In this document: positions 1 to 6,707 of the stretch, one piece after another
Layout of the letters: each line of letters starts with the position of its first letter
Numbering within the stretch: position 1 is the first letter of the stretch
DNA from: Nitrososphaerales archaeon TH5896
GTDB taxonomy: Archaea; Thermoproteota; Nitrososphaeria; Nitrososphaerales; Nitrososphaeraceae
Assembly (NCBI GenBank): GCA_014523625.1
Contig: JAATVP010000115.1
Location: forward strand, 1-10,261
Direction of reading: 5' to 3'
Length of the DNA: 10,261 nucleotides
Position numbers and translations under genes: made by a program
Notes under the pieces: model-generated
The model's input: only the letters and a program-made list of their open reading frames with translations
Told to the model about the DNA's origin: nothing
The model's database searches: none

Positions 1-1260
1 AATATAGAAAGCATTCTCAAGACGGTTGACCCTCTTGTTTCGGAGGCATTGAATTTAGCAATTGATGAGAAGGAGATATCTGTCGACCAGGCAGTAGAAT
101 TGTTTGATACGACAGGGATCGAAATGAATCTATTGACCTCAGTTGGAGACGAATTGCGAAGAAGGGCATGTGGAAACGTTGTAACGTATGTCATCAACAG
201 AAACGTAAACTTTACTAATGTATGTATAAAGCGATGCGGCTTTTGCGCATTTAGCCGTGATTTCAGACAGGAAGAAGGTTACTTTTTGCCTGTCGAAGAG
301 GTTGTTCGACGAGCTGCGGAAGCCCATCGATTGGGTGCCACTGAGATTTGCATCCAGGCAGGTCTAGCGCCGAATATGGACGGCTCTCTCTATCCAGATA
401 TCTGTAAAGCGATAAAGCGTGAAATCCCAGATATCCACATTCATGGGTTTTCCCCTGAAGAAGTATTATACGGAGCCAGAATGAGTAACAATAGTGTTAG
501 GGATTTCTTATCTTGGCTTAAAGAATCAGGAGTAGGAAGTCTACCTGGAACATCGGCAGAGATATTGGATCAAGAAGTAAGAGACCTTATATCTCCAGGT
601 CGAATATCTGTTAAGGATTGGATAGACGTCATAAAGACAGCTCATAGCTTGAGTATTCCTACAACCTCAACTATCATGTACGGACATGTTGAGTCCAATT
701 TTCACAAGGCCAACCATATCGACACATTACGTAAGATTCAGAAGGAAACTGGTGGCTTTACTGAGTTCGTCCCCCTTAGTTTTGTATATCAGGAAGCACC
801 CATGCACAGTCGGAGTAATTTGAAGAATATGCGTGAGGCAGGGGCAGCGGCAACGGATATTGTGAAAATGTACGCCGTTTCTAGATTGATGCTTCATAAC
901 CACGTGAAGAACATACAGGTTTCGTGGGTAAAAGAAGGGTCAAAAATGTCTCAATTTCTTTTATGTGCTGGGGCAAACGATTTTGGCGGTACACTTATCA
1001 ATGAAAGTATCTCCACATCCGCTGGTTCAATTCATGGTCAGATCATGAAACCTCGGGAAATAAGAACCCAAATCAAGGGTTTAGGACGGATCCCTGCTCA
1101 GCGCAATACGGTATATGAGATATTACAAACAAATTCGGGAACCGAAGATGATTACCAGACGGATCTCGATCAAGTAAACTCCGATGGTTTTGGATCTTAT
1201 GGAGAGCTAATCAAGCTTGACAAATATAGGTACAAACATCCCTTACGACATCACAATTAG
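1..1260 (+). CDS. cofH: CofH, 7,8-didemethyl-8-hydroxy-5-deazariboflavin (FO) synthase subunit 2 (5' end outside window)
   Basis: Radical SAM enzyme of coenzyme F420 synthesis. In this family CofH joins the tyrosine-derived moiety to 5-amino-6-(D-ribitylamino)uracil, and CofG then closes the deazaflavin FO. The radical-SAM motif CxxxCxxC is visible as CIKRCGFC, with cysteine codons at 223, 235 and 244. It is followed by CofH-typical blocks such as IHGFSPEEV, GSLPGTSAEI, TSTIMYGHVE and GGTLINESIST. The reading frame stays open to base 1 with family-like residues (DPLVSEAL) upstream of the TTG at 49, so that TTG is probably internal and the true start lies outside the window. The visible part is 419 codons, somewhat longer than usual because of a variable C-terminal tail before the final FGSYGELIKLDKYRY block. 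The stop codon overlaps the stop of the convergent gene on the other strand by 4 bp. The family call is very secure; the start is unknown. Confidence 0.96.
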   Translation, partial: NIESILKTVDPLVSEALNLAIDEKEISVDQAVELFDTTGIEMNLLTSVGDELRRRACGNVVTYVINRNVNFTNVCIKRCGFCAFSRDFRQEEGYFLPVEEVVRRAAEAHRLGATEICIQAGLAPNMDGSLYPDICKAIKREIPDIHIHGFSPEEVLYGARMSNNSVRDFLSWLKESGVGSLPGTSAEILDQEVRDLISPGRISVKDWIDVIKTAHSLSIPTTSTIMYGHVESNFHKANHIDTLRKIQKETGGFTEFVPLSFVYQEAPMHSRSNLKNMREAGAAATDIVKMYAVSRLMLHNHVKNIQVSWVKEGSKMSQFLLCAGANDFGGTLINESISTSAGSIHGQIMKPREIRTQIKGLGRIPAQRNTVYEILQTNSGTEDDYQTDLDQVNSDGFGSYGELIKLDKYRYKHPLRHHN

Positions 1261-1502
1261 GTGCGGTTTGTTTTTTCCATAATCAGCATGGTCAGAGTAG
1301 ATTTAACTCCATTCATCCGTCTAATTTTCAAGCTGATGAAGTCCTTCAATCCTTCCATCGATTCTGCTTCTACCTTTAGCATGATATCGTATACTCCATA
1401 GATCGCATAGGCCTCCCTTACTCCCGGTAGTTTTCTCATTTCCTCGGCCAGCTGACCTTCATATCCTAATTCTGCGTTCAGCAATACAAAAGCTCTTGGC
1501 AT
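1257..1502 (-). CDS. Stand-alone Lrp/AsnC ligand-binding (RAM) domain protein
   Basis: An 81-residue protein made only of the alpha-beta RAM domain that normally forms the C-terminal half of Lrp/AsnC regulators. The signature is seen in order: an N-terminal beta strand (RAFVLLNAELG), a helix with EEMRKLPGVREAYAIYGVYDIMLKVEAES, then a helix (LKDFISLKIRRMNGV) and a closing strand (STLTMLIMEK). No helix-turn-helix is present and none could fit before the ATG. In the family such small proteins oligomerise and bind amino acids or modulate full-length Lrp proteins, but they do not bind DNA themselves. The ATG at 1502 is supported by a TATA-like box centred about 26 bp upstream, implying leaderless mRNA. 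It is convergent with cofH and its TAA overlaps the cofH TAG. The ligand cannot be read from the sequence. Confidence 0.9.
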   Translation of the reverse strand: MPRAFVLLNAELGYEGQLAEEMRKLPGVREAYAIYGVYDIMLKVEAESMEGLKDFISLKIRRMNGVKSTLTMLIMEKTNRT

Positions 1503-1522
1503 TATCCAAACGTTGTCTATGA

Positions 1523-1532
1523 TTATACTTTA
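1523..1532 (-). promoter_or_regulatory. TATA box of the RAM-domain gene
   Basis: Read on the - strand the site is TAAAGTATAA. Its centre lies about 26 bp upstream of the ATG at 1502, the distance expected between an archaeal TATA box and the transcription start. The mRNA would therefore begin at or next to the start codon. Assignment is by eye from spacing and composition. Confidence 0.55.
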
Positions 1533-1665
1533 ATCTAACTGTTGATCCCACGATTGAAATTCATTTGTATTGTGCCTGAGATTATACAATGGGTATAGAT
1601 TGTAATTTGTTTTTGGCTACGATCGGTAACGTTTAAGAGTGATACAGAAACTTTTAGGAAAGCAG

Positions 1666-3426
1666 ATGGAAACGCAATTCAACGTAGCTCGCATTAAGTG
1701 GCAAACATTGCAACACAATGGAATTGCATTTCCACCGGAATACAAACCACGGGGCATCACTATTGGCATTCTGGGAGAACAGTATCTGTTGAATGCTGCA
1801 CAAGAAGAATTGATTTATGCTTGGTCCAAAAAGAAGGATACTCATTATGTTAATGATGCTGTATTCGAATCAAATTTCATGATTGACCTCAAATGTGTCC
1901 TTCCCCCTAAGTTCGGATCGGTCACTAAGATGTCCGAATTGGATCTGTTGAATGCCTACCGTCTGGTAGATGAAGAAACCAGACTGAAGGAAGAAGAGAA
2001 GGAGCGGATTAGAAATCTACCTCGAGATGAAAGAAAGCGTATTTCCCACTCAAAAAAAATTGAGCGAGGACGACTTCGATCAATTTATGGTTTGGCAACC
2101 GTTGATGGTACCACTGTTGAAATTGCGAATTGGCTGGTGGAACCTCCGGGATTATTCATGGGAAGAGGCCAACATCCCCTACGTGGTCGATGGAAACCCA
2201 GGGTACAGCCACAAGATATAATTTTGAACTTGGGAGAAAACGCTGAAGTGCCTGAAGGAAACTGGAAGGCAATTGTTAATGATCATACCTCCACATGGCT
2301 CGCGACATGGATGGAAAAATTGACTGGCAAGAGGAAGTATATGTGGCTTCATGATTCAGCCACGCTACGTCAGAATAGTGATAAGGAAAAATACGATAGG
2401 GCCCATATACTGGGGAAACATATTGACAAGGTTCACGAAAGAATAGTCAGCAAGATGATTAATTCGAAAGATTTGAGCCAGAAGAAAGTAGCAACGGTCT
2501 GCTACTTGATTAATAAGCTTGCAATGAGAGTTGGAGATGAAAAAGATCCTGACGAGGCGGACACTGTAGGTGCGTCGACGTTAAGAGTGGAGCATATACG
2601 ATTTCCAGTTCATCACGAAGTAAAGAGTATAGAATTCAATTTTCTAGGAAAGGACAGCGTCCCATGGCAAAAAAGCTTGGAAGTAAATTCGCAAGATACA
2701 GAGGCACTACTTATAAACATAGAATTATTCAGGAAGGACAAGAAGCCTAACGAACAGATATTTGATGGAATCACCTCTGCGAAGGTAAATTCATTTCTTA
2801 GAACAATAGACAAAAGCAGAGTTCCCGGTTTGACTGCCAAGGTATTCCGAACGTTCATAGCGACTCAAATTGTTAAAGAAGCCCTAGCAAGTCCTCCGGT
2901 CAGAGTAAACAAGGAGTCATCAGAAATGGAAAAAACTTACGTAGCTAAGAAGGCGAATCTTGTAGCGGCTATTACCTGTAACCATAAAAAGGGAATTGAT
3001 GCAAACAACCCTACTAGTAAACAAGCCCTTGAAAGGTTTCAAAAATCAGTGGAGAAGAAGGAAGAGGCTATAAGAAAAATTGAGAACGATATCTCCTCTC
3101 ATAAATGGAAAACAGACTTGCAAAAGAAAAGAATGATGGACAGACTGGAAAAGGTTCAAATAAGTTTGCGTCTGCAAAAGGAGACTCGTGATTATAACCT
3201 TGGCACCTCACTTCGAAATTATATAGACCCCAGGGTTTTGAAGTCTTGGATGAACCATGTAGGTCTTGATTGGAAACGGCTCTATACGACCACTTTGCAA
3301 CGTAAATTTAGATGGGTTGAAACATGTTCTACTGCCGAGCTCCGACAATATCTTCCTGCAGTCGACGAATTAGGCTACCGTAAATCTGAGACCGTAATTC
3401 AAGAGGAAAGTTTGGCAAAAAGTTAG
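1666..3426 (+). CDS. DNA topoisomerase IB (eukaryote-type)
   Basis: Relaxes positive and negative supercoils by a transient 3'-phosphotyrosine nick, without ATP. The eukaryotic-type core is complete. Numbered from the ATG at 1666 (586 residues), the catalytic residues are R288 (AMRVGDEK), K329 (FLGKDS), R395 (AKVFRTF), H440 (CNHKK) and Y519 (LRNYIDPR; codon 3220-3222). The N-terminal core carries KWQTLQHNGIAFPPEY and GRGQHPLRGRWKPRV. A Lys/Glu-rich linker at about 454-509, probably coiled coil, separates the core from the Tyr domain. In archaea this enzyme is characteristic of Thaumarchaeota. The frame also offers GTG at 1639, nine codons upstream. I prefer the ATG because homologous sequence starts just after it, AGGA sits 6 nt upstream of it, and a TTTAAG-like box lies about 31 bp upstream. 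Function is very secure; the start is not. Confidence 0.97.
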   Translation: METQFNVARIKWQTLQHNGIAFPPEYKPRGITIGILGEQYLLNAAQEELIYAWSKKKDTHYVNDAVFESNFMIDLKCVLPPKFGSVTKMSELDLLNAYRLVDEETRLKEEEKERIRNLPRDERKRISHSKKIERGRLRSIYGLATVDGTTVEIANWLVEPPGLFMGRGQHPLRGRWKPRVQPQDIILNLGENAEVPEGNWKAIVNDHTSTWLATWMEKLTGKRKYMWLHDSATLRQNSDKEKYDRAHILGKHIDKVHERIVSKMINSKDLSQKKVATVCYLINKLAMRVGDEKDPDEADTVGASTLRVEHIRFPVHHEVKSIEFNFLGKDSVPWQKSLEVNSQDTEALLINIELFRKDKKPNEQIFDGITSAKVNSFLRTIDKSRVPGLTAKVFRTFIATQIVKEALASPPVRVNKESSEMEKTYVAKKANLVAAITCNHKKGIDANNPTSKQALERFQKSVEKKEEAIRKIENDISSHKWKTDLQKKRMMDRLEKVQISLRLQKETRDYNLGTSLRNYIDPRVLKSWMNHVGLDWKRLYTTTLQRKFRWVETCSTAELRQYLPAVDELGYRKSETVIQEESLAKS

Positions 3427-3584
3427 ACGACCTATAATATCCTTCTTCATTGTGATGCTCAAGACCATCAAACTTGAATAACTCAGAACTACAATAGAAC
3501 CAAAAAAGATCTCTACGTCATTATTTGGGGTTTCAAAATTTCAATTTTCTACAAAATTGCTATGTTGCTAAAATCATTCACCAA
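3427..3584. other. AT-rich spacer between topoisomerase IB and the CBS gene
   Basis: I see no ORF, tRNA or strong hairpin in this stretch. It becomes markedly AT-rich towards its right end, just before the CBS-gene promoter. No clean T-run follows the topoisomerase stop codon, so its transcription end is not evident. Confidence 0.5.
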
Positions 3585-3594
3585 GTATAAATAT
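3585..3594 (+). promoter_or_regulatory. TATA box of the CBS-domain gene
   Basis: The box GTATAAATAT is a near-consensus archaeal TATA element. Its centre lies about 25 bp upstream of the ATG at 3615. This predicts a leaderless transcript and supports that ATG as the true start. Confidence 0.7.
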
Positions 3595-3614
3595 TCGATC
3601 TCTTATATTAGAAC

Positions 3615-4127
3615 ATGGATGAATTTTCGGCAGAACCTACGAGTATGTCCCTTTTGCTAATGGCACCTGCTAGAAAACTTGCGGATTCGAATGTCGCAAT
3701 GGCTGACTACAATGACTCTGCTGATTCGGCCATAAGATTGATGAAGGAAAAAGAGACAAAGTGTGTACTGCTTTCCAGAGGAGGTGAGGCAATTGGAATC
3801 GTGACCAAGACAGACATCCTTTACAAGGTATTATCGCAAGGAAAAAATCCATCAAAGGTACGACTTGAAGAAATCATGACTAGTCCTATATTAGCAGTGG
3901 ATCCCGATTCCACAGTACAAGAGGCATTATCTATGATGGATAAACATGCTATCCGTCAGATCGTAGTCAGCACAAATTCATCTGTTATTGGGATCATTTC
4001 AAGGGATGATCTCTTTGAGAGAGAGCACCTTACAACATCCTCAGCTGAAGACTCTGCTATACAAGGCACGCCAGTATGTATCATAAATCCTGAAGCTATT
4101 TTATTTAATAAGGACAATGAAGCCTAG
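3615..4127 (+). CDS. Two-CBS-domain protein, probable adenine-nucleotide sensor
   Basis: A 170-residue protein consisting of a tandem CBS pair (Bateman module) and little else. CBS1 spans about residues 18-75 and ends in the hallmark GIVTKTDIL. CBS2 spans about 85-137, opening with the linker IMTSPILAVDPDSTVQEAL and ending in GIISRDDLF. Such pairs typically bind AMP, ADP, ATP or S-adenosylmethionine and regulate a partner enzyme, transporter or transcription factor; the partner is not evident here. There is no attached catalytic or DNA-binding domain. The N-terminal 15 and C-terminal 30 residues are low in recognisable features. The start is supported by the TATA box 25 bp upstream. No operon partner is seen: the next downstream gene is a tRNA about 260 bp away. 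The ligand is not predictable from sequence alone. Confidence 0.92.
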   Translation: MDEFSAEPTSMSLLLMAPARKLADSNVAMADYNDSADSAIRLMKEKETKCVLLSRGGEAIGIVTKTDILYKVLSQGKNPSKVRLEEIMTSPILAVDPDSTVQEALSMMDKHAIRQIVVSTNSSVIGIISRDDLFEREHLTTSSAEDSAIQGTPVCIINPEAILFNKDNEA

Positions 4128-4137
4128 GCAGTGGGAA

Positions 4138-4143
4138 TTTTTT
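4138..4143 (+). terminator. Short T-run after the CBS gene
   Basis: Six T residues occur 11 bp after the CBS stop codon. Archaeal RNA polymerase terminates on U-tracts without needing a hairpin, so this is a plausible but weak terminator. Confidence 0.35.
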
Positions 4144-4388
4144 GGTCGAATATATTTTCTGATATTGGCGGATATGGTCTCCACTTAACCTTACTTCCTT
4201 ACTTCCTCGTAACGCTAGAGGGATCAAGATGAAATACAGATTAATGCATTTTCGATGCATTTCCGATTCCGAGGTTACATTTAGATTCATGGCGGATATT
4301 TGCTGAGAAGTCAGAATAATGCCCATAAGATTTGGGGAGATATCTTTATTAGAGTAGGTTATCAATTGCTGAACGCAACGCTGAGCTT
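4144..4388. other. Gene-free spacer before the CAT tRNA, with a short hairpin
   Basis: No convincing gene is present. Visible structure is limited to an 8-bp tandem duplication (TTACTTCC twice, about 4190-4206) and a 7-bp hairpin, AATGCAT at 4243-4249 and ATGCATT at 4255-4261 around a TTTCG loop. A weak AT-rich box (CTTTATTA, about 4344-4351) could serve as the promoter of the downstream tRNA. Confidence 0.4.
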
Positions 4389-4463
4389 GCCGGGGTAGCT
4401 CAGCTTGGTCAGAGCGTTCGACTCATAATCGAAAGGTCGCGGGCTCAAGTCCCGCCTCCGGCA
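4389..4463 (+). tRNA. tRNA with anticodon CAT, probably elongator tRNA-Met
   Basis: A complete 75-nt cloverleaf. The acceptor is GCCGGGG with CTCCGGC and one G-U pair. The D stem is GCTC/GAGC and the anticodon stem TTCGA/TCGAA. The loop is CTCATAA, with anticodon CAT at 4424-4426. The T stem is GCGGG/CCCGC and the discriminator is A. CCA is not encoded. It lacks the A1-T72 pair and the three G-C pairs in the anticodon stem that mark archaeal initiator tRNA, so elongator Met is the best call. An isoleucine tRNA with modified C34 (agmatidine) cannot be excluded. The T loop starts with C instead of the near-universal T54. No intron is present. A37 lies in an ANN-decoding context suited to t6A modification by KEOPS. 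Confidence 0.95.
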
Positions 4464-4474
4464 CACTAACAATA

Positions 4475-4482
4475 TTTTTTTT
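4475..4482 (+). terminator. T8 terminator of the CAT tRNA
   Basis: A run of eight T residues begins 12 nt after the tRNA 3' end. This is typical of factor-independent termination by archaeal RNA polymerase after a tRNA gene. Confidence 0.7.
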
Positions 4483-4727
4483 CCAACACCAACTCCATAA
4501 TCATCCATGATTGGCACCTAACTTTAGTTGACATGGTTCATAAGCAAAAACTGGTCAGCATTTGATCTAGATCATGACTAACTATTTGAGATTTACAGCT
4601 GAAGCTGTTAAAACTATGGATGATGATGAGGAATAATAAATTTGAATGGACAGAAATACAATTACCGTTAGACCAGTATCGCTATCTTGTCGAAATGCCA
4701 GCAGTTTTGAGATGACCATTTTCCTCT
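4483..4727. other. Spacer with no convincing gene
   Basis: I find no RNA gene or family-recognisable ORF. The only coding potential is a 20-codon reading frame (4574-4636) ending in a GAT-rich stretch, which has no promoter or homology support. A 10-bp palindrome, GATCTAGATC, lies just before it at 4564-4573 and is expected by chance at this length. Confidence 0.4.
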
Positions 4728-4850
4728 ATGAAAACCTTTAATCGCACAATAATCCAATTTGAATATTGGTGTCTCCTCCATGAAATGAATTGCCTGAAAT
4801 ATCACAGTGAATCAATCACCATCGCTCATTTGAGAAGTATTGAGCCATGA
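4728..4850 (+). CDS. Possible small protein (40 residues), overlapping the next gene by ATGA
   Basis: An ATG-initiated 40-codon frame whose TGA stop overlaps the ATG of the following 112-residue gene in an ATGA arrangement, the geometry of translationally coupled genes. The product is MKTFNRTIIQ at the start and HLRSIEP at the end. Its middle contains C15, H18, C22 and H26, a C-x2-H-x3-C-x3-H spacing that could bind a metal, though this may be coincidental. An in-frame TGA at 4713 fixes the ATG as the only upstream start. There is no clear TATA box 26 bp upstream and no recognised family. A 40-codon frame can arise by chance, so this is a candidate only. It matters because it would explain why the downstream gene has no promoter immediately before it. 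Confidence 0.25.
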   Translation: MKTFNRTIIQFEYWCLLHEMNCLKYHSESITIAHLRSIEP

Positions 4851-5185
4851 CAACGAATCCTGATTTTTATCGCACTTTGAAGGTATCTAAGACATTTCAA
4901 GTCATCAGTGCGCATGACATATCTAACATCGTGACTCAACTCGCAAACTATATTGAAAAAAATAGTTCTATGGACGATTTGAGTGTAAGAATACTCCTGC
5001 CAAGAGAGGCGGGGAGTGGTTCACGCGCTCAGAAATGGGGACTATCGCTTCGCTCTGGATTGATATTAGCGTTGAAAAGAAAAAGAATAAGACCATCTCT
5101 AAGAGAAGTGAGGTACGTCCACGATGACCGCCATTATGGATGGATATTGATCGATCCCCGCCTATTCGATAATTTACGTGTTTAA
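4847..5185 (+). CDS. Unrecognised 112-residue protein
   Basis: I do not recognise this family. The protein is compact, lacks cysteine and has no signal peptide or membrane segment. Residues 1-40 suggest helix and strand (FYRTLKVSKTFQVISAHDISNIVTQLANYIEKN). A strand with RILLPREAG follows, then a strongly basic helix around residues 64-86 (GLSLRSGLILALKRKRIRPSLREV) and a C-terminal strand with YGWILIDPRLF. The basic centre would suit nucleic-acid or phosphate contact, but that is inference. The ATG is fixed by an in-frame TGA at 4841. No TATA box lies at the leaderless distance, and the start overlaps the stop of a possible 40-codon ORF. It is convergent with the tRNA-His gene. Codon use and composition resemble the neighbours, which supports a real gene. 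Confidence 0.65.
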   Translation: MTTNPDFYRTLKVSKTFQVISAHDISNIVTQLANYIEKNSSMDDLSVRILLPREAGSGSRAQKWGLSLRSGLILALKRKRIRPSLREVRYVHDDRHYGWILIDPRLFDNLRV

Positions 5186-5248
5186 TAGTTATTTTGACCA
5201 AGATTTTGAATTGTGAAAAATTGGATATGGGGTGTTTGATATACAAAG

Positions 5249-5352
5249 GGCCTTCGGAGGGATTTGAACCCTCCTCAAGCGGTCTCTGCCTCAAGCGATT
5301 ACAGTTTCTAGTCCACAGCCGCCTATACTGACCAGGCTATACTACGAAGGCC
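5249..5352 (-). tRNA. tRNA-His (GTG), intron-containing
   Basis: On the - strand the gene starts with an encoded G-1 (5352) that pairs with discriminator C73 (5249). This extra pair, with C73, is the tRNA-His identity signature and agrees with anticodon GTG at 5316-5314. The acceptor is GCCTTCG/CGAAGGC, seven perfect pairs. The D stem is GTAT/GTAT with two G-U pairs. The anticodon stem is GGCGG/CCGCT and the T arm GAGGG-TTCAAAT-CCCTC. CCA is not encoded. A 29-nt intron (5284-5312) lies between positions 37 and 38, the canonical archaeal site. The mature tRNA is 75 nt including G-1. A TATA box lies about 33 bp upstream. It converges on the unrecognised 112-residue gene and is divergent from taw1. 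Confidence 0.96.
5284..5312 (-). other. 29-nt tRNA-His intron with bulge-helix-bulge splice sites
   Basis: The precursor folds into the archaeal splicing motif. The exon-side helix is GGCGG with CCGCT. A 4-bp central helix pairs CTGT with intron GCAG, and the two 3-nt bulges are GGA and AGA. Cleavage after the second base of each bulge gives 5' exon ending CTGTGG and 3' exon starting ACCGCT, which restores a normal anticodon loop CTGTGGA. The intron-internal helix is poor. The substrate fits the archaeal tRNA-splicing endonuclease, with the intron at the standard 37/38 position. Confidence 0.9.
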
Positions 5353-5380
5353 GCTTCATATGTTGTGCAATTGTAGCGCT

Positions 5381-5390
5381 ATATATAATT
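5381..5390 (-). promoter_or_regulatory. TATA box of the tRNA-His gene
   Basis: On the - strand the element is AATTATATAT, centred about 33 bp upstream of G-1. Transcription would start about 7 nt before the mature 5' end, which RNase P would then trim. Confidence 0.65.
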
Positions 5391-5632
5391 TCAAAGTTGA
5401 AGTCTCCAAAATTGACAGAGATCATCCTTATATACAGCCATTTAGTCCAGATTTGCTATTTTGGGACTCAGAAGATGTGATCCTTGCGTACAGTAAATGA
5501 CTTCTTATACGCCGATTTTTCCTTAAATTTGTACAAATTGAGCAATACCATGAACATGTCCCAATCCATATGTATAGCGAAGAACTGGGTGAGAATTGTG
5601 TATCTGGGTTCACTTCCAGGAACTGTGTCTTC
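5391..5632. other. Divergent spacer between tRNA-His and taw1
   Basis: I see no supported gene. A 68-codon frame on the - strand (5428-5634) lacks a correctly spaced TATA box and resembles no family. One perfect 14-bp palindrome, AATTTGTACAAATT, lies at 5526-5539 and could be a dimeric-regulator site. A palindrome of this length is not rare by chance in 10 kb. Confidence 0.4.
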
Positions 5633-5651
5633 ATTTTAAAGACTTAAATCT
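5633..5651 (+). promoter_or_regulatory. taw1 promoter region with two TATA-like boxes
   Basis: ATTTTAAA (5633-5640) is centred about 27 bp before the TTG at 5664. CTTAAATC (5643-5650) is centred about 32 bp before the ATG at 5679. Either could direct taw1, and which one is used would decide the start codon. Confidence 0.45.
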
Positions 5652-5678
5652 CGATGAGTAGTCTTGATTGGGACTAGC

Positions 5679-6707
5679 ATGAGCTGCTCAGGAGAGTACA
5701 ATTCCCACAGTTCCGGTAATAATCTAATACAGATCGATACAAATGCGAGATCTAAATTACTAAATGCAAAGTATGGTGTATACAACCATTCAGCAGTGGA
5801 ATTATGTCACTGGACCAAAAAATCTTTTGCTCATGAGGGAGAATGTTATAAACGAAAGTTTTATGGAATCTCGACTCATAGGTGCATGGAAATGACTCCG
5901 ACAGCACTAAACTGCGAAAATCGATGCGTCTATTGCTGGAGGCCTACTGAATTCTATGATACTCTCATGATGCCGGAAGATCTTGTAGATGAACCAGATG
6001 CAATTGTGGCTAATTTGATTGAAGAGCGAAAAAGACTATTGACTGGGTTTTATGGTCATAAGAAGTACGACAGGAATAAGCTGGATGAAGCATTACTTCC
6101 ACAACATTATGCAATCTCTCTTTCTGGAGAACCCACAATGTACCCAAAATTACCTGCACTGATCAGATATCTTGGGAAACTGCCAGCGACTAAATCGATA
6201 TTTTTGGTTACTAACGGACAAGAACCACAAATGTTAGGCTTGCTAGCAGAAGAGAATTCTCTTCCTACCCAGCTGTACTTGTCTACAAACGCGACGAACA
6301 GGCTTGGTTTTATTAGGATTAATAGACCTAGGCATCCAGACGCATGGGAGAGGTGGCTTTCGAGTTTCCGGTTTCTTTCTAGGTGCGAAACGAGAACTGT
6401 AATTAGAATTACCCTCGTAAGGAGTCATAATTTTAATCATGAAACAATCGTAGAGCTTTCAAGACTAATTCCTAAAGCCAATCCCCATTTCATCGAGATA
6501 AAATCATACATGCATGTAGGCATGTCAACACAGCGATTAGAGAGGCAAAATATGCTTGAAATGGAAGAAGTCAGGGAATTTTCTGAAAAGCTTTGCGAAA
6601 TGCTTCCTGGCTTCAAAGTGATGGACGAGAGTGAGATTTCTAGAATAGTAGTGTTGCAGAACAAGAATAGATATGTTGACAGGTTCATCTCGTCGTACTT
6701 ACATTAA
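5679..6707 (+). CDS. taw1: Taw1, tRNA 4-demethylwyosine synthase (radical SAM)
   Basis: Makes the tricyclic 4-demethylwyosine base from m1G37 of tRNA-Phe using pyruvate and S-adenosylmethionine, the committed wyosine step. Numbered from the ATG at 5679 (342 residues), the radical-SAM cysteines are C79, C83 and C86 (CENRCVYCW). A second iron-sulfur cluster is predicted from C43, C56 and C69, with the 13-residue spacing I recall for the characterised archaeal enzyme. A conserved lysine sits two residues after C56 in CYKRKF; the equivalent lysine has been proposed to hold pyruvate. SGEPT (149-153), FLVTNGQ and the C-terminal EIKSYMHVG are family blocks. A variable N-terminal tail of about 30 residues precedes the conserved YGVYNHSAVELC. 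TTG at 5664 is an alternative start, adding five residues. Transcribed alone, divergent from tRNA-His. Function very secure. Confidence 0.96.
   Translation: MSCSGEYNSHSSGNNLIQIDTNARSKLLNAKYGVYNHSAVELCHWTKKSFAHEGECYKRKFYGISTHRCMEMTPTALNCENRCVYCWRPTEFYDTLMMPEDLVDEPDAIVANLIEERKRLLTGFYGHKKYDRNKLDEALLPQHYAISLSGEPTMYPKLPALIRYLGKLPATKSIFLVTNGQEPQMLGLLAEENSLPTQLYLSTNATNRLGFIRINRPRHPDAWERWLSSFRFLSRCETRTVIRITLVRSHNFNHETIVELSRLIPKANPHFIEIKSYMHVGMSTQRLERQNMLEMEEVREFSEKLCEMLPGFKVMDESEISRIVVLQNKNRYVDRFISSYLH

Noticed and set aside
49..51. TTG at 49 as the cofH start
   Set aside because: The same frame is open to base 1 and encodes family-like residues, so the gene most likely begins outside the window.
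4229..4306. 25-codon + strand ORF with a GAGGG-type sequence before its ATG
   Set aside because: Too short, covers the AATGCAT hairpin, and has no independent support. Worth only a conservation check.
4105..4365. 86-codon frame on the - strand after the CBS gene
   Set aside because: TTG start without promoter, overlap with the CBS gene, and no recognisable domain or regular protein composition.
4574..4636. 20-codon + strand ORF ending in a GAT-rich stretch; also considered as a C/D-box RNA because of ATGATGA
   Set aside because: No promoter, no CTGA box at a suitable distance, and a length easily reached by chance.
5428..5634. 68-codon frame on the - strand upstream of taw1
   Set aside because: No family resemblance, a TATA-like box at the wrong distance, and low-quality composition. 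It most likely is spacer sequence.
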